NCBI RefSeq assembly: GCF_026151395.1
Contig: NZ_JAMQPV010000001.1
Span: 1,116,001-1,180,000, forward strand
Source: Leptospira limi
GTDB lineage: Bacteria > Spirochaetota > Leptospiria > Leptospirales > Leptospiraceae
Length of the DNA stretch: 64,000 nucleotides
Direction: 5' to 3'
Positions within the stretch are counted from its first letter, which is position 1; each line of letters starts with the position of its first letter. Shown piece by piece: positions 20,065-30,619 of this stretch. The position numbers were made by a program, and so were the translations under genes. Below the pieces are notes generated by a model. The model searched no databases. It had not been told where the DNA came from and saw only the letters and a list, made by a program, of their open reading frames with translations.

Positions 20065-21666
20065 ATGGAAAGACTGATCTCGAAAATTAATCCACTCTCA
20101 TCCGATTTTATATCAAATCGAACTACTTATTTAGAAACCCTTGTACCGATACGAAAGATTATCGAACAAGTGAAGTTAGGTGGTGGTAAAAAAGCCCTTG
20201 AGAAACATAAATCAAGAGGTAAACTCACTGCTCGCGAACGAATCAGTGAATTGATAGATGCAGATACTGAGTTTATGGAAATTTGTGGCCTTGCTGCTGA
20301 AGGTGTTTACCCAGACCCAGTTCCATCTGCTGGAATTATCACAGGGATTGGAAAAGTAGAAGGTGTAGATTGTATGATTGTTGCCAATGATGCAACCGTC
20401 AAAGGGGGAACATATTATCCCTTAACAGTCAAAAAACATGTAAGAGCCCAAGAGATCGCAGAAAACAATTCCTTACCATGTATTTATTTAGTAGATTCGG
20501 GTGGTGCATTTTTGCCCATGCAAGATGAAGTGTTTCCTGACAAAGATCATTTTGGTAAAATCTTTTTTAACCAAGCACGAATGAGTGCAAAGGGTATATC
20601 ACAGATAGCGGTTGTTATGGGGTCTTGTACGGCTGGTGGTGCTTATATTCCTGCAATGTCAGATGAGTCAGTGATTGTAAAAGGGAATGGAACAATCTTT
20701 TTAGGTGGTCCACCACTTGTGAAAGCAGCAACAGGTGAAGTTGTGACAGGTGAGGAGTTAGGTGGTGCCGATGTTCATTGCCGTATTTCGGGTGTAACTG
20801 ATCATTATGCAGAAGATGATTATCATGCATTGGAAATTACTAGATCCATCATTAAAAATTTAAATGTAAAAAATCAAACATTATCGAAAGAAACAGAAGA
20901 ACCTTTATATCCTTCGGAAGAAATTTATGGAATCATTGAACGTGATTCTAGAAAATCTTATGATCCAAGAGAAATCATTGCACGTTTGGTGGATGGTTCT
21001 AGGTTTCATGAATTTAAAAAACTTTATGCTACTACAATTGTAACAGGTTTTGCTGAAATTTATGGATACCCAGTTGGAATCATTGCCAATCATGGAGTAT
21101 TGTTTTCTGAATCGGCACTAAAAGCATCTCATTTTATTGAACTTTGTGACCAACGAAGGATCCCATTATTATTCCTCCAAAATATAACTGGTTTTATGGT
21201 AGGGAAAAAATATGAAAACAATGGGATTGCCCGTGATGGTGCAAAGATGGTGAATGCTGTTTCCACAACCACAGTCCCTAAGTTAACGATTGTTACTGGC
21301 GGATCGTATGGTGCAGGGAATTATGGAATGTGTGGTCGTGCCTTTGCACCTGAATTTTTATGGATGTGGCCAAATGCACGAATTTCTGTGATGGGTGGCG
21401 AACAAGCGGCCAATGTGTTATGGACTGTGAAAAAAGACCAAAAAGAAGCAGCAGGTGAAACCATCCTTCCTGAAGAAGAATCCACATTCAAAAAACCAAT
21501 TTTGGATGATTATGAAAAAAAATCGTCTGCAGTGTACAGTTCTGCTAGGTTATGGGATGATGGAATCATCGATCCTGCTGACACTCGCAACATTTTGGGT
21601 AGGGCATTGTCTGTTCTCAGTAGAAGAAAAGAAGAAAGAAAACCATTCGGTGTCTTTAGAATGTAA
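20065..21666 (+). CDS. Acyl-CoA carboxylase carboxyltransferase (beta) subunit
   Basis: 533 residues, usual length for the methylcrotonyl/propionyl-CoA carboxylase beta family. Two crotonase-like halves carry acyl-CoA and biotin sites: [15 protein letters not shown] and [16 protein letters not shown]. Overall pattern ([26 protein letters not shown]) is closest to methylcrotonyl-CoA carboxylase. The biotin carboxylase and biotin carrier it needs are not adjacent but lie at 57123-59078. AAGGA precedes the ATG. The true substrate (methylcrotonyl, propionyl or other acyl-CoA) is undecided. Confidence 0.88.
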   Translation: MERLISKINPLSSDFISNRTTYLETLVPIRKIIEQVKLGGGKKALEKHKSRGKLTARERISELIDADTEFMEICGLAAEGVYPDPVPSAGIITGIGKVEGVDCMIVANDATVKGGTYYPLTVKKHVRAQEIAENNSLPCIYLVDSGGAFLPMQDEVFPDKDHFGKIFFNQARMSAKGISQIAVVMGSCTAGGAYIPAMSDESVIVKGNGTIFLGGPPLVKAATGEVVTGEELGGADVHCRISGVTDHYAEDDYHALEITRSIIKNLNVKNQTLSKETEEPLYPSEEIYGIIERDSRKSYDPREIIARLVDGSRFHEFKKLYATTIVTGFAEIYGYPVGIIANHGVLFSESALKASHFIELCDQRRIPLLFLQNITGFMVGKKYENNGIARDGAKMVNAVSTTTVPKLTIVTGGSYGAGNYGMCGRAFAPEFLWMWPNARISVMGGEQAANVLWTVKKDQKEAAGETILPEEESTFKKPILDDYEKKSSAVYSSARLWDDGIIDPADTRNILGRALSVLSRRKEERKPFGVFRM

Positions 21667-21710
21667 TTTTTTTCCTTTTCATTTCTTTTTAAGGAGCCAA
21701 CGTACATCAA

Positions 21711-22070
21711 ATGGTCATTCACGAAACGTCTTCCAATCAGGTAGTTGTCATCACCATTGAAGGTGAAGTCGATTTGTACAATGCAAAAGAATTGAAAGAC
21801 ATTCTGGATGACAAAATGCGCAAACACCAATACGAGATTGTTGTGAATTTGGAAAAGGTTCCGTTTATGGACAGTTCTGGAATAGGAACCCTCGTAACTG
21901 CGATGTACAAATTAAAAAAATACCATGGTAATTTAAAAGTATGTAGTGTGCATGGTTCTGTTGCAAAAGTGTTTAAGATGACTGGAATGGAAAGTCACTT
22001 GGAAGTGTTTGAAACCGAAGAGATGGCAGTCACTTCTATGATCAACGAACGTAACACTCATTCGGATTAG
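21711..22070 (+). CDS. Anti-sigma factor antagonist (STAS domain)
   Basis: 119 residues. A SpoIIAA-like STAS domain with the phosphorylation motif MDSSGIG; S55 matches the serine phosphorylated in SpoIIAA. Such proteins bind a partner-switching kinase when dephosphorylated. AAGGAG lies upstream of the ATG. No anti-sigma kinase is next to it; a SpoIIE-type phosphatase gene at 33144 is a possible distant partner. Confidence 0.92.
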   Translation: MVIHETSSNQVVVITIEGEVDLYNAKELKDILDDKMRKHQYEIVVNLEKVPFMDSSGIGTLVTAMYKLKKYHGNLKVCSVHGSVAKVFKMTGMESHLEVFETEEMAVTSMINERNTHSD

Positions 22071-22624
22071 GGTAATAACAATCCCTGTTTTACCTTTTCC
22101 ATTACCTCTTTCCCTTCGAATAATTCTAAAAGATACAAAGCAAATTCAAAAGCAGATCCAGGCCCTACACTCGTATGGATGTGTTTATACGACTCAATTC
22201 GTTTTCCTGTATACTTTCCGCCGGCTCCACTCACCAAATCCTCAGGCGATGGAAACGCAGTATATGGATTTTCTCCCGACAGAATCTGAAACTTTCGTAA
22301 AACAGCAGGAGCAGCACAAATGGCACCAATTGTTTTTTTCAATTGGTGGAAGGAATGCAATAGTGTTTCGATTTCAGGTTCTGCCATAAGGTTCTTTGTG
22401 CCGTTAAGACCTCCTGGTAGAACAATGGCATCAAAATCATTGGGATTAATTTCTGAAAAAGTTTTGTCTGCCAGGTGAATTGTATGACGCGATGCAATCA
22501 CTGGTTCTTTCGATTTGCTAATCGAGACAACGTTTACGTTTCCTCGGCGCAGGACATCAATCAAAATGATTGCTTCCATTTCTTCAAAACCAGGGCATAG
22601 TGGAATTAAAACCTGAGTTGCCAT
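22067..22624 (-). CDS. DJ-1/PfpI family protein
   Basis: 185 residues from ATG 22624; the frame continues upstream to 22741, but family proteins start at MATQVLIPLCPGFEE. C103 in AICAAP is the conserved reactive cysteine and E14/E15 the nearby glutamate. DJ-1 relatives act as glyoxalases, deglycase-like enzymes or oxidative-stress chaperones; which applies here cannot be told. Convergent with the STAS gene (4 bp overlap) and divergent from htrA. Confidence 0.88.
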   Translation of the reverse strand: MATQVLIPLCPGFEEMEAIILIDVLRRGNVNVVSISKSKEPVIASRHTIHLADKTFSEINPNDFDAIVLPGGLNGTKNLMAEPEIETLLHSFHQLKKTIGAICAAPAVLRKFQILSGENPYTAFPSPEDLVSGAGGKYTGKRIESYKHIHTSVGPGSAFEFALYLLELFEGKEVMEKVKQGLLLP

Positions 22625-22740
22625 ACAATGACTTGTTTGGCTTGTTACAAAATGTTCAAGTTTTTTATGAAAAAACGATTCCAAGAAATGGGAACTTTCC
22701 CCCCGTTTCTGGGGTCTGATAGAATAGGAGAGAGTGTTCA

Positions 22741-23895
22741 TTGTCTATGACTGAGAAAAAAACGAATCCTTTACGATATATAGCCATTGCGTTTAGCTTT
22801 TTATTACTTGGGACATTTTTGTCTCCCATATTGACGTGTGGAAATTCAAACGAGAACCCGTTACAACTCAAAGCAGATGGTGGAGAAAAATTATCACCAG
22901 CTCAAACCCAAGCAGTTGCTCTCGAAGATGCGTTCCAAGAAGTGTTTGATCGAGTTTCCCCCAGTGTTGTTTCCATTGCAACGGAAGGGACCGTGAATGT
23001 TCCACTCCACCCGTTTGAATATTTTTTTGGAAGACAAGATCCAAGAAGGAGTTCACGCCAACAAAAACTTTCAGGGCTTGGTTCTGGAATTGTTTTAAAC
23101 GAAGATGGTTATATTATGACCAACCATCACGTGATCCAAAACATGGATAAATTCACTGTTAGGTTAAAAAACAAAAAAGAATTCGAAGCAAAATTGATTG
23201 GTTCTGATTCCACAGCAGACATTGCGATTTTAAAAATTAGTGCATCAAAAGGAAGTCTCACTCCAAGTTTGATTGGTGATTCTAGTAAAGTGAAAGTGGG
23301 GAACTGGGCGATTGCCATTGGTGCTCCACTCGGACTCGAACAATCCTTTACTGTTGGTGTCGTTTCTGCGATCCAACGCGGAGGACTTGATACATCTGGA
23401 CTTTCCTACATCCAAACGGATGCAGCCATCAACCAAGGGAATAGCGGAGGACCACTGCTCAATATCCGAGGCGAAGTTGTGGGGATCAATCGTATGATTG
23501 TGAGCCAATCAGGTGGATCAGAAGGGATTGGATTTGCCATTCCGATCAACGAAGCAAGAAGGGTTGCCGAAGAGATCAAAACCAATGGAAAGGTCACCAG
23601 GGCTTGGATTGGAGCAGGTGTTGACAATATTGCAGAAGAAGACATCCGCCAGTTCCAATTAAAAGACAACAAAGGGGCCATCATCCGCCAAATTGTGAAA
23701 GGATCCCCAGCAGATAAAGCAGGACTCACATTAAATGATGTCATCATCAGTTTTGATGGAAAACCTGTCCGTTCCCCAGAAGAATTGGTAAGTTTTGTAT
23801 TAGCATCTCCGATTGGCAAACGTATGGAGCTAAAAATCATTCGAAATAAAAATGAAATCTTGACGTCCATCACTCCAGAGAAGAAACCCAATTGA
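22741..23895 (+). CDS. HtrA/DegP-type periplasmic serine protease
   Basis: 384 residues. An N-terminal signal anchor (about 10-33) leads to a trypsin-like domain with the triad H130 (TNHHV), D160 (STADIAIL) and S235 (GNSGGP), then one PDZ domain (about 285-380). One PDZ places it nearer to DegS or to HhoA than to two-PDZ DegP. It degrades or senses misfolded envelope proteins. TTG 22741 is set 7 bases after AGGAGAG; ATG 22747 is the alternative. Confidence 0.92.
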   Translation: MSMTEKKTNPLRYIAIAFSFLLLGTFLSPILTCGNSNENPLQLKADGGEKLSPAQTQAVALEDAFQEVFDRVSPSVVSIATEGTVNVPLHPFEYFFGRQDPRRSSRQQKLSGLGSGIVLNEDGYIMTNHHVIQNMDKFTVRLKNKKEFEAKLIGSDSTADIAILKISASKGSLTPSLIGDSSKVKVGNWAIAIGAPLGLEQSFTVGVVSAIQRGGLDTSGLSYIQTDAAINQGNSGGPLLNIRGEVVGINRMIVSQSGGSEGIGFAIPINEARRVAEEIKTNGKVTRAWIGAGVDNIAEEDIRQFQLKDNKGAIIRQIVKGSPADKAGLTLNDVIISFDGKPVRSPEELVSFVLASPIGKRMELKIIRNKNEILTSITPEKKPN

Positions 23896-23896
23896 G

Positions 23897-24922
23897 GTGA
23901 GTTTACGAGAAGATTGGATGCAAGCGGGCGAAGAAGAACCAAACCTTCGCCCCACAAAACTGTCTGAGTTCATTGGACAAAAAGAGGTTCTGGCCAATCT
24001 ATCGGTATATGTTGAGGCGGCTCGCAAACGAAAGAGCCCACTCGACCATGTTCTCATTTCGGGGCCACCTGGACTTGGGAAAACCACCCTCGCGAATATC
24101 ATAGCCAACGAACTGGCAGTTGCGTTTACTCCCACCTCGGCACCGGCCATTTCGAAGGGTGCTGATTTGGTTCGGTTTCTTACCTTACTCAAAACAAATG
24201 AAGTCCTTTTCATCGATGAAATCCATGGGTTTATCAAAAAACAGGAAGAACTTTTATACCCTGCAATGGAGAACTTTTTTGTGGATTTGGTTGTGGGAGA
24301 AGGTGTTACCGCCAATGCCTTACAAATCCAACTCCAACCGTTTACCTTAGTGGGTGCCACAACGAGGTCTGGGCTTGTCAGCGATCCTTTAAAATCAAGG
24401 TTTGGCATCCATCTCAAACTTGATTTTTACACAGATGAAGAAATGCAAATCATCGTAGATCGTTCGGCAAAATTACTAGGAGTGAACCTCGGCGAAGGTG
24501 TGGCGATGGAAGTGGGAAAACGCAGTCGAAAAACCCCAAGGATAGCCAACCATCTCTTAAAACGAGTTCGGGATTTTGCAGAAGTAAACAATGAAACGTC
24601 TGTTAGCTTAAAGACATGTCGTTATGCATTTGAGCGTATGGGTGTGGACCATTTGGGACTTGATGCCGTCGACAGGCAAATTCTTGATATTCTCATTTCC
24701 CGTTACGGGGGTGGACCTGTCGGGATCAAACCAATTGCCGTTGTCCTAGGGGAAGAAGAACGAACCATCGAAGATACCTATGAACCTTTCCTTGTGCGTG
24801 TGGGTCTCATTGACCGGACTCCGCAAGGTCGTGTGGCTACGAAAAAAGCTTACGAACATTTAGGACTTCCTTATATTGGAAATACGGGAGAAAATCGTGA
24901 AAATGGCCCCACTCTCTTTTGA
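23897..24922 (+). CDS. ruvB: Holliday junction ATP-dependent helicase RuvB
   Basis: 341 residues, normal length. With RuvA it drives branch migration of Holliday junctions. Walker A GPPGLGKT (56-63), Walker B FIDEIHG, sensor 1 VGATTRSGL and the C-terminal winged helix (YEHLG) are present. GTG start at 23897, preceded by GAG of the htrA stop region. ruvA and ruvC are not in the window. Confidence 0.97.
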   Translation: MSLREDWMQAGEEEPNLRPTKLSEFIGQKEVLANLSVYVEAARKRKSPLDHVLISGPPGLGKTTLANIIANELAVAFTPTSAPAISKGADLVRFLTLLKTNEVLFIDEIHGFIKKQEELLYPAMENFFVDLVVGEGVTANALQIQLQPFTLVGATTRSGLVSDPLKSRFGIHLKLDFYTDEEMQIIVDRSAKLLGVNLGEGVAMEVGKRSRKTPRIANHLLKRVRDFAEVNNETSVSLKTCRYAFERMGVDHLGLDAVDRQILDILISRYGGGPVGIKPIAVVLGEEERTIEDTYEPFLVRVGLIDRTPQGRVATKKAYEHLGLPYIGNTGENRENGPTLF

Positions 24923-25820
24923 TTTCCGATTACCCGAAAAAGAAGAAGGGGAAAAACGTCTCTTTTTTGCATTCACATTTGTGATCTTACTTGCGTCCTT
25001 TTTTTTAGCTCACCTCATCACGAGGAATATGTTATGGAAGATGTGGGCAGAAGAACAAACTCTCGAAAACCTAAGTCCCAAAGAACAAGAAAAAATATAC
25101 GAAGTATTAGTAGAACAACAGTTCATCAATCCCGATAAAAAAGATGAATACAAAGCCTTGTCTAATAAGGATTCGGCGGGTGGCGGAGGGATCACCGAGA
25201 AACAAGGGTTTCATACATTAACCCAATTCCATGAATTCATTATGGGAAGTGCCACTTCCACTCCAAGTAAAACACAACCAAAATCAGAAGAATCCAAGGA
25301 AGACGAACTTTTTGAATTTGGTATTTTTAAAGCAGACCCAAAAACCAATTCCAATTCTGAGGAACGTCCGAACCAAGCTGCAAACGCTGGTCAGATGACA
25401 AAAATTCCATTTAACTATCGTTTCCAACAAGATTTTTTATTTCGTTGGGATGGAGCAAAAGCTCTCACCATTCCTACCAAACAATTAGCAGGTTATTATT
25501 ATTTCAAAAATATGTTAAAACGGATAGAAGAATCCTTTGCTCCTCCCGGTGGTGGAAATTATGCCTATCGTGATATGGCAGGAATTGTTGCCAGAGAAGG
25601 AATTAAGGAAGGAGAAACTAAAGTATTGTTTATGTTAAGTGAACAAGGACAAGTTTTGGATGTTCGTTTGGTTTCTTCTCAAGGACAAGTTGTTGTCGAC
25701 CAAGCATGTTTAGATTCGATACGAGGTCAAAACTTTGGTCCCGTCCCAGAAGAAGTGAAGGCCAAAGGATTAATCTTTGGCATCAATTTTATTTTTCCTG
25801 GGATGCGTTATTACCGCTAA
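24897..25820 (+). CDS. TonB C-terminal domain membrane protein
   Basis: About 307 residues from GTG 24897 (GGGAG six bases before); ATG 24903 also fits, and the start lies inside ruvB. One N-terminal membrane helix (about 25-45), a low-complexity periplasmic linker, then a C-terminal TonB-like domain (about 205-307) with [20 protein letters not shown] and [18 protein letters not shown]. TonB links ExbB/ExbD energy to outer-membrane receptors; no exbBD is nearby, so another cell-envelope role is possible. Confidence 0.75.
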   Translation: MKMAPLSFDFRLPEKEEGEKRLFFAFTFVILLASFFLAHLITRNMLWKMWAEEQTLENLSPKEQEKIYEVLVEQQFINPDKKDEYKALSNKDSAGGGGITEKQGFHTLTQFHEFIMGSATSTPSKTQPKSEESKEDELFEFGIFKADPKTNSNSEERPNQAANAGQMTKIPFNYRFQQDFLFRWDGAKALTIPTKQLAGYYYFKNMLKRIEESFAPPGGGNYAYRDMAGIVAREGIKEGETKVLFMLSEQGQVLDVRLVSSQGQVVVDQACLDSIRGQNFGPVPEEVKAKGLIFGINFIFPGMRYYR

Positions 25821-25823
25821 GGA

Positions 25824-26135
25824 TTATTCATTCAGTAAGGTACAACCATATTCTTTGGATTGGAATTTTGCTGTATTGGTTCTACCCAGACCTTTTACTG
25901 TCACCAATTGATTTTCTTTGTCTAATTTGAATTCACTGATGGGAACCCACTGTCTTGCAAAATCATGGCACTGTTCTTCTGATAACTCCATCACAAAGTA
26001 ACAACTACAGTATTCTTTTGAGTAAAAACTGGAGATGATGGATGGAAAACTCGATAAGTGTTTCCAATTCCATTGTGACCAAAACAAAACAATTAAAAAG
26101 AATAATGCTAAGAAAATTGAAATTTTACGTTTCAT
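25824..26135 (-). CDS. Small secreted or membrane-anchored hypothetical protein
   Basis: 103 residues with a hydrophobic N-terminus (about 5-22), either signal peptide or anchor. Four cysteines (YCSCY, EQCHDF and GCTLL near the end) suggest disulfides in the periplasm. No family recognised. Convergent with the TonB-like gene, 3 bp apart; no terminator seen between them. Confidence 0.55.
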   Translation of the reverse strand: MKRKISIFLALFFLIVLFWSQWNWKHLSSFPSIISSFYSKEYCSCYFVMELSEEQCHDFARQWVPISEFKLDKENQLVTVKGLGRTNTAKFQSKEYGCTLLNE

Positions 26136-26139
26136 AAGA

Positions 26140-27321
26140 TTACCGAATCACTGATTCCTTGATCAATTTTAAAAATTCATTTTTGATAAACGCTTTTTCG
26201 CGGTCATCACCAAACCGAACTACTACGAGGTCTAAACTTGGAATTACATACATCATTTGACCCCAATGTCCAAGAGCAGCGAAGGTATCTTTTGGAGCAT
26301 CAGGCCAAGGCTCATGGATACCTCGATCAGGAACTCCCGTATTGGCATACCAATGTGCAGTATAATTATCCTGTGATAAATCATCTGAATAGGGAGTTGT
26401 TTTATAACCAGGGGAAGGTGTCCTTGTGAATGTTAACCAACCTTCTGGCAAAAATCTCTCTCCATTCCACACACCATCGTTTAAATACAGGTATCCAATT
26501 TTGGCAAGATCCCTTGCTGTCATATAGAGATAAGAAGAACCTACATACGTTCCAGAAGCATCTCTTTCAAATGTTACATTAGAAATTCCAAGTGGTTTGA
26601 ATATTTTTTCAAAGGGAAGTTTGTCATATTCTTCTTTGCCATATACTTTCTTCAATATCGCAGAAAGGATATTGGTATCACAACTGGAGTAATATACTTG
26701 TGTACCTGGTTCGGCGCGGAGGGGAAGGTTGGCACAAAAACTCCCCATGTCTTGTCGGCCCCTCGTATACAACATGGCAATCACAGAAGATTTGAGTGGA
26801 CCACTTTCATACCCTTCTTCTGCAGCAAGACCGGAAGACATATTTAAAAGATGACGGATGGTGATTTTTTTATGGGCTTCGTCTCTACTGAGTGGTTCAT
26901 AATGATAATATCCAGGGTCATCTAACTTGATCAGTCCATCTTTGACGGCAATTCCATACATTGTTTGTAAAATACTTTTTGAGACTGACCAAGTTAGGTG
27001 AAGTTTGTCTTCCTTAAAATTGCGTGCATATTTTTCATAAATGAGTTTTCCATTCCGAAGGATGACAACGGCATCAGTTCGTCTACCTTTTCTGTCTGTT
27101 TCATCACCAGTTCGGGCAAATGCATACTCTTCAACTAATTTGAGTTTTGCGGAAGAAACACCAACTGATTCAGGAGTGACAATTTTCCAATTTGGATTTG
27201 GCCATTCAGGTTTGATACGTTTGGGGAGGGGAGATACATTTACTTCTCCACCAAAGGGAGAAAGGTCTTTACTACATTGGATTGTAAAAAGAACAAAAAA
27301 TAGAATCAGAATTTGTTTCAT
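26140..27321 (-). CDS. Serine hydrolase lipoprotein, class C beta-lactamase fold
   Basis: 393 residues. Start set at ATG 27321 after AGGA (six-base gap). Signal peptide with lipobox FTIQC puts the lipidated cysteine at C16. The penicillin-binding fold shows S112-V-S-K115 (SxxK) and a YSSCDTN segment like the Tyr-x-Asn motif. Relatives include esterases, DD-peptidases and 6-aminohexanoate hydrolase-like proteins (DUF4440-free beta-lactamase family); drug hydrolysis should not be assumed. Located in the envelope. Confidence 0.85.
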   Translation of the reverse strand: MKQILILFFVLFTIQCSKDLSPFGGEVNVSPLPKRIKPEWPNPNWKIVTPESVGVSSAKLKLVEEYAFARTGDETDRKGRRTDAVVILRNGKLIYEKYARNFKEDKLHLTWSVSKSILQTMYGIAVKDGLIKLDDPGYYHYEPLSRDEAHKKITIRHLLNMSSGLAAEEGYESGPLKSSVIAMLYTRGRQDMGSFCANLPLRAEPGTQVYYSSCDTNILSAILKKVYGKEEYDKLPFEKIFKPLGISNVTFERDASGTYVGSSYLYMTARDLAKIGYLYLNDGVWNGERFLPEGWLTFTRTPSPGYKTTPYSDDLSQDNYTAHWYANTGVPDRGIHEPWPDAPKDTFAALGHWGQMMYVIPSLDLVVVRFGDDREKAFIKNEFLKLIKESVIR

Positions 27322-27394
27322 AGAATTCCTAACGTTCATTCGAAAGAGAATTCTAAGCAGATAAAACTAGTTTGCAAAGGAAAAAAGAGGAATG

Positions 27395-27811
27395 TTATAC
27401 TTTTTCTGCGTACCCCTTTAGTTTTTGTACCATAGAAAATAGTCCATTCCGTCTTGAGATCGATAAAAACTTTGCAAGACCAACTTCTTCTATAAATCCA
27501 AGTGAGGCATTCGCTATATCTTCTGGACTTTGTCCTGAAAATACTCGTATTAGAATCGCAATCAGTCCTTTCGTAAGTGCCGTATCACTATCTGCATCAA
27601 ACTCTAATTTCCCTTCAGTCAGTTTTGGTGCAACCCAAACCCGAGATTGGCATCCCGGTACTAAATATTCTTCTGTTCTTTTTTCATCAGGAAACTTTGG
27701 TAGTTCCTCACCTAACTCGATAAGGTATTGGAATTTTTCTTCCCAATCAGTCAGTTCCGAAAACTCAGAGATGATTTCTTTTTGGATATCTTCAATGTTT
27801 TGTTTCATCAT
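27395..27811 (-). CDS. SufE-family sulfur acceptor
   Basis: 138 residues, normal for SufE. It accepts sulfur from a cysteine desulfurase (SufS) on C54 in VPGCQSRVW, for Fe-S cluster assembly. The conserved [12 protein letters not shown] and IGL-like C-terminal stretch ([10 protein letters not shown]) are present. AGGAAG stands before the double ATG. It overlaps the preceding lipoprotein gene by 20 bp. No sufS or sufBCD here. Confidence 0.93.
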   Translation of the reverse strand: MMKQNIEDIQKEIISEFSELTDWEEKFQYLIELGEELPKFPDEKRTEEYLVPGCQSRVWVAPKLTEGKLEFDADSDTALTKGLIAILIRVFSGQSPEDIANASLGFIEEVGLAKFLSISRRNGLFSMVQKLKGYAEKV

Positions 27812-28175
27812 TAGAACTTCCTTTTGGGATATCAGCGAATTTTTCTTTTTTTCTCATGTAGAACTGGTTAAAACCAGAGCGGGATAAATTTTTAATTTCG
27901 ACTCTATTGACTGTAGCGACTGTTAGTTCGTATAAATCTTCATTTTTATGAAAGAAATAATCCATTCGGAGTTTTTCTTCCAATGAGTACTCAACATTTT
28001 CCCAGATGAGTTTTTTCTCCTCGAAATTGACAAACAGACATTCAGGTGGTTTTGAAAGCACATAACAAAATTCACCAGGTTTTGGGACTCCTTTGTAAAA
28101 AAGTCCACAGCCAATACTTGTTAAAAAACTGAAAACAACACCTAATAAGTGTAACTTGGACAAAAATGGTTTCAT
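27792..28175 (-). CDS. Small lipoprotein of unknown function
   Basis: 127 residues. The signal peptide ends in TSIGC, so C23 is probably lipidated. The rest is charged, with no recognisable domain. It overlaps the TPR-like gene upstream by ATGA and sufE downstream by 20 bp, so all three are likely cotranscribed. Confidence 0.6.
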   Translation of the reverse strand: MKPFLSKLHLLGVVFSFLTSIGCGLFYKGVPKPGEFCYVLSKPPECLFVNFEEKKLIWENVEYSLEEKLRMDYFFHKNEDLYELTVATVNRVEIKNLSRSGFNQFYMRKKEKFADIPKGSSNDETKH

Positions 28176-29188
28176 TCTTTTTTATCCAAATTTAGATCCA
28201 GTTTTGTTTTAAGGCCTGGTTTTTCTTTGATGAATTGGGAAATTAAGATTGGGATTTCTGTATTTTTTTTGCCAGTGGCAATGTAAAATTCTTCTAACAA
28301 ATCAATTCCTTTCTGCGATAAATTTTGCAAGTGGAAGATAGTAGCCTCTGTGATGATGGAAGTTTCAGTGATCATATCAGGATTATTGGTTTTAGCTTGT
28401 CTGAGTAATGACAAAGCTCCCACATAATCTTTTTTATAATATTTACCAAGACCCCGTAAGAAGTTTTCCTCTCTCGGAGAAAATTGAATTCCCAATTTAA
28501 AATTTGGATCTTTTGTAATGGTGATTAAATGATCGAGACCACTTGCATCACCTGCAAGCATCGTATTAAAGGTTAACAACCATATGTAAACAGTTTGTAG
28601 TTCGGGAGATAATTTTGAACGATCGACGTTTCCATATTCTCCTACTAAAACTTGAGGACGTTTGACACTCCGATGAGTTTCTCCGAGGAATAACAACACT
28701 CGGTTGTTTTCCCAGTCCGTAAAGGGAGAGGAGGAATAGGCTTCCGCAGTCCTTGCATTCCAAAAGATAGAGTCTAATGTCGATTCGGCGAGAACGGAAC
28801 TTCCTATGAATTCACGAAATGGAGATCCTAGATGTAAGATCAAACTATCGTGGTCAAATTGGATTCCCAATCGATTTAAATTCCAAAACAAACTCCTTGC
28901 GATCAAATGAAAGGCGACAGGATCGGTTGGGTCTTTTTCTGAGTAGTTGGTTGCGATTGTTTGGAAATCTTCTATCTCTTTTTCTTTGAGATTCCCTGAT
29001 TTCCAGAGTTCGATTGTTTTTTCTTTGGTTTTTTCTGCTCTGACACTTTGGTCTTTGGCAAAAAGAAAATAAATTTCTTTTCTATAGGTAAACCCTAAAG
29101 TGGAGAGGCCAAGCGCTAAAACCAATAAAAATAGCGGTGCCTTTGATTTCTTCTTTCTATGCGGTTCGTACCGGGAGTAAATCGCCAT
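28172..29188 (-). CDS. Membrane-anchored TPR-like protein
   Basis: 338 residues from ATG 29188 (GGGA before it). The frame stays open upstream to 29428, but that extension is antisense to a real plus-strand gene and has low-complexity serine, so it is not used. A basic N-terminus and one membrane helix (about 20-38) are followed by helical repeats that look like TPRs (for example LGKYYKKDYVGALSLLRQAKTNNPD). Probably a periplasmic scaffold; partner unknown. Confidence 0.65.
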   Translation of the reverse strand: MAIYSRYEPHRKKKSKAPLFLLVLALGLSTLGFTYRKEIYFLFAKDQSVRAEKTKEKTIELWKSGNLKEKEIEDFQTIATNYSEKDPTDPVAFHLIARSLFWNLNRLGIQFDHDSLILHLGSPFREFIGSSVLAESTLDSIFWNARTAEAYSSSPFTDWENNRVLLFLGETHRSVKRPQVLVGEYGNVDRSKLSPELQTVYIWLLTFNTMLAGDASGLDHLITITKDPNFKLGIQFSPREENFLRGLGKYYKKDYVGALSLLRQAKTNNPDMITETSIITEATIFHLQNLSQKGIDLLEEFYIATGKKNTEIPILISQFIKEKPGLKTKLDLNLDKKE

Positions 29189-29220
29189 CGTTTGTTCCCA
29201 TTTTTTTTTGCCCTCCCCAC

Positions 29221-29249
29221 TTGACACGGCTTTTTCTTTGTGATTTAGT
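29221..29249 (+). promoter_or_regulatory. Possible sigma-70 promoter before the zinc-ribbon gene
   Basis: A perfect -35 TTGACA (29221-29226), a 17 bp spacer and a -10-like TTTAGT (29244-29249). The start codon follows 10 bases later, so a transcript from here would carry almost no leader although a GAAGGG ribosome site sits before the ATG. That conflict lowers the call. Confidence 0.3.
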
Positions 29250-29258
29250 GAGAAGGGT

Positions 29259-29438
29259 ATGGAAGATGATTTTTTAGATGATGACGAATTCGATGCAGAT
29301 AGCCTAAACGAAGACGTTGTAACGTATGCTTGTGAGGACTGCGACCATCGTTGGGAAGCCGAAGGTGAGGATGAATACCTCGATTCATGGGAATTGATCT
29401 GCCCTATGTGCGGATCAGCCAATATCACCGAACTTTAA
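29259..29438 (+). CDS. Small zinc-ribbon protein (59 residues)
   Basis: Short gene, ATG 29259 with GAAGGG before it, ending 29438. An acidic N-terminus (EDDFLDDDEFDAD) is followed by C25-x2-C28 and C48-x2-C51, a classical four-cysteine zinc ribbon (ACEDC ... CPMC). It is first in a plus-strand run through 35560 and the next gene's TTG start lies 1 bp after its stop. Role unknown; such acidic zinc ribbons often bind a larger enzyme or RNA polymerase. Confidence 0.72.
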   Translation: MEDDFLDDDEFDADSLNEDVVTYACEDCDHRWEAEGEDEYLDSWELICPMCGSANITEL

Positions 29439-29439
29439 A

Positions 29440-29967
29440 TTGACTTTTACCCATTCTCTTTTTTGTATTTTGGTCGTTCCGTCCATTTTGTGGAGCGACT
29501 CTTCTCAATTTTCGACTTTGTATTCAGAATTCAAAAAAGGAAATTATTCTCTCGTATCCAAACAATCGCTCCAATACTTAAATGGACGAGAACCCGAAAA
29601 AGATCCTCGGATTTTTTTTCTTTATGTTTCTACAGAAGAAAACTGGTCAAAACTCAAATCCAATTTAAGTAAGGAAAACTCACCTAACTTTAGATTATCG
29701 CCACATTATTGGAATGCAGTTTATTTGTTTATGGAGAGAGCTTTGGTGTTTGGAGAATCTGATTTACTCATAGAATGGGGAAAGGATTTTCAAAAAAATG
29801 GAAAACAAAGTCCAAAATACAATGATGCACTTTTGTTATATGGACTTGGTTTGATGGATTTAAAAAACGAATCCGAAGCCAAAAAGGTTTTTTCAGAAAT
29901 TGAATCTAACTCTCCTTCTAAACATATTTTGGTCCAATTGGAAGAGATCAAAACAGTTGGGAAATAA
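29440..29967 (+). CDS. Secreted helical-repeat protein
   Basis: 175 residues from TTG 29440. A signal peptide (1-about 19, LFCILVVPSILWSDS) leads a helical region resembling a few TPR units (YNDALLLYGLGLMDLKNESEAKKVFSEI). Ends adjacent to the rsmD start, so cotranslated. No catalytic motif. Function unknown. Confidence 0.6.
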   Translation: MTFTHSLFCILVVPSILWSDSSQFSTLYSEFKKGNYSLVSKQSLQYLNGREPEKDPRIFFLYVSTEENWSKLKSNLSKENSPNFRLSPHYWNAVYLFMERALVFGESDLLIEWGKDFQKNGKQSPKYNDALLLYGLGLMDLKNESEAKKVFSEIESNSPSKHILVQLEEIKTVGK

Positions 29968-30582
29968 ATGAAAGGTCTTCGTGTTTCACAAGGTAAGTGG
30001 AAAGGAAAAGAAATTCCATCACCACCCGATGTATCTGGTCATCTCAACTTTACCAATAGCCTCGTTAAAAAAGCAATTTTTTCACTTATGGATTCTCGGT
30101 TATTGTCTTGGGGCCTTAGTTTTGAATCAGTTTTGTTTTGCGATTATTTTGCTGGAAGTGGGCAAATCTCTGCAGAGGCGTATAGCCTTTCAGTCAAACG
30201 ACTTCTAACATACGAATTAGACCAAACACGATTTCGAAATTTACATACTCTATTTCGCGGACTACCAAATGTACAATTGTTTCGAAAAGATGCCACGAAA
30301 CATGCGTTAAAGTGGGAGCTGGGAGAAGAATTGGCATATATCTATTACTTAGATCCACCTTACACCTATTGGTCGGAAACTCCAATGCGAATGAAAGAAA
30401 TGTTGGAAGATTTATACCAATTTTGCCTTTCGACAAATAAACCGTTTTTGATTCTTTGTCAGATTCCAGAACACCAATCCACAAAAAACATTTGGGTCAA
30501 TGTTCCTTATAAAATCAGAGAGTATGGAAGTCATTTCATCATCGAAACAGGTTATGAAACCATGGAAACTTTGGAAGAGTAA
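29968..30582 (+). CDS. rsmD: 16S rRNA guanine-N2 methyltransferase, RsmD-like
   Basis: 204 residues, usual size. RsmD methylates G966 of 16S rRNA with SAM. The N-terminal PSPPDVSGHLNFTNSLVKKAIF stretch matches the family (RPT..VREALF), the SAM loop is DYFAGSGQISAEA and the catalytic motif is LDPPYT. The RsmD call rests on length and motif order. The next gene's frame begins inside this one. Confidence 0.82.
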   Translation: MKGLRVSQGKWKGKEIPSPPDVSGHLNFTNSLVKKAIFSLMDSRLLSWGLSFESVLFCDYFAGSGQISAEAYSLSVKRLLTYELDQTRFRNLHTLFRGLPNVQLFRKDATKHALKWELGEELAYIYYLDPPYTYWSETPMRMKEMLEDLYQFCLSTNKPFLILCQIPEHQSTKNIWVNVPYKIREYGSHFIIETGYETMETLEE

Positions 30583-30619
30583 TCTTCCTTTGGAAAATGG
30601 TACGGTGGAATTGGAAACA

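Noticed and set aside
22625..22741. N-terminal extension of the DJ-1 protein
   Set aside because: It overlaps the divergent htrA start, and family members begin at MATQVL.
29189..29428. 5' extension of the minus-strand TPR-like gene
   Set aside because: It is antisense to the zinc ribbon gene, is low-complexity, and ATG 29188 has a ribosome site.
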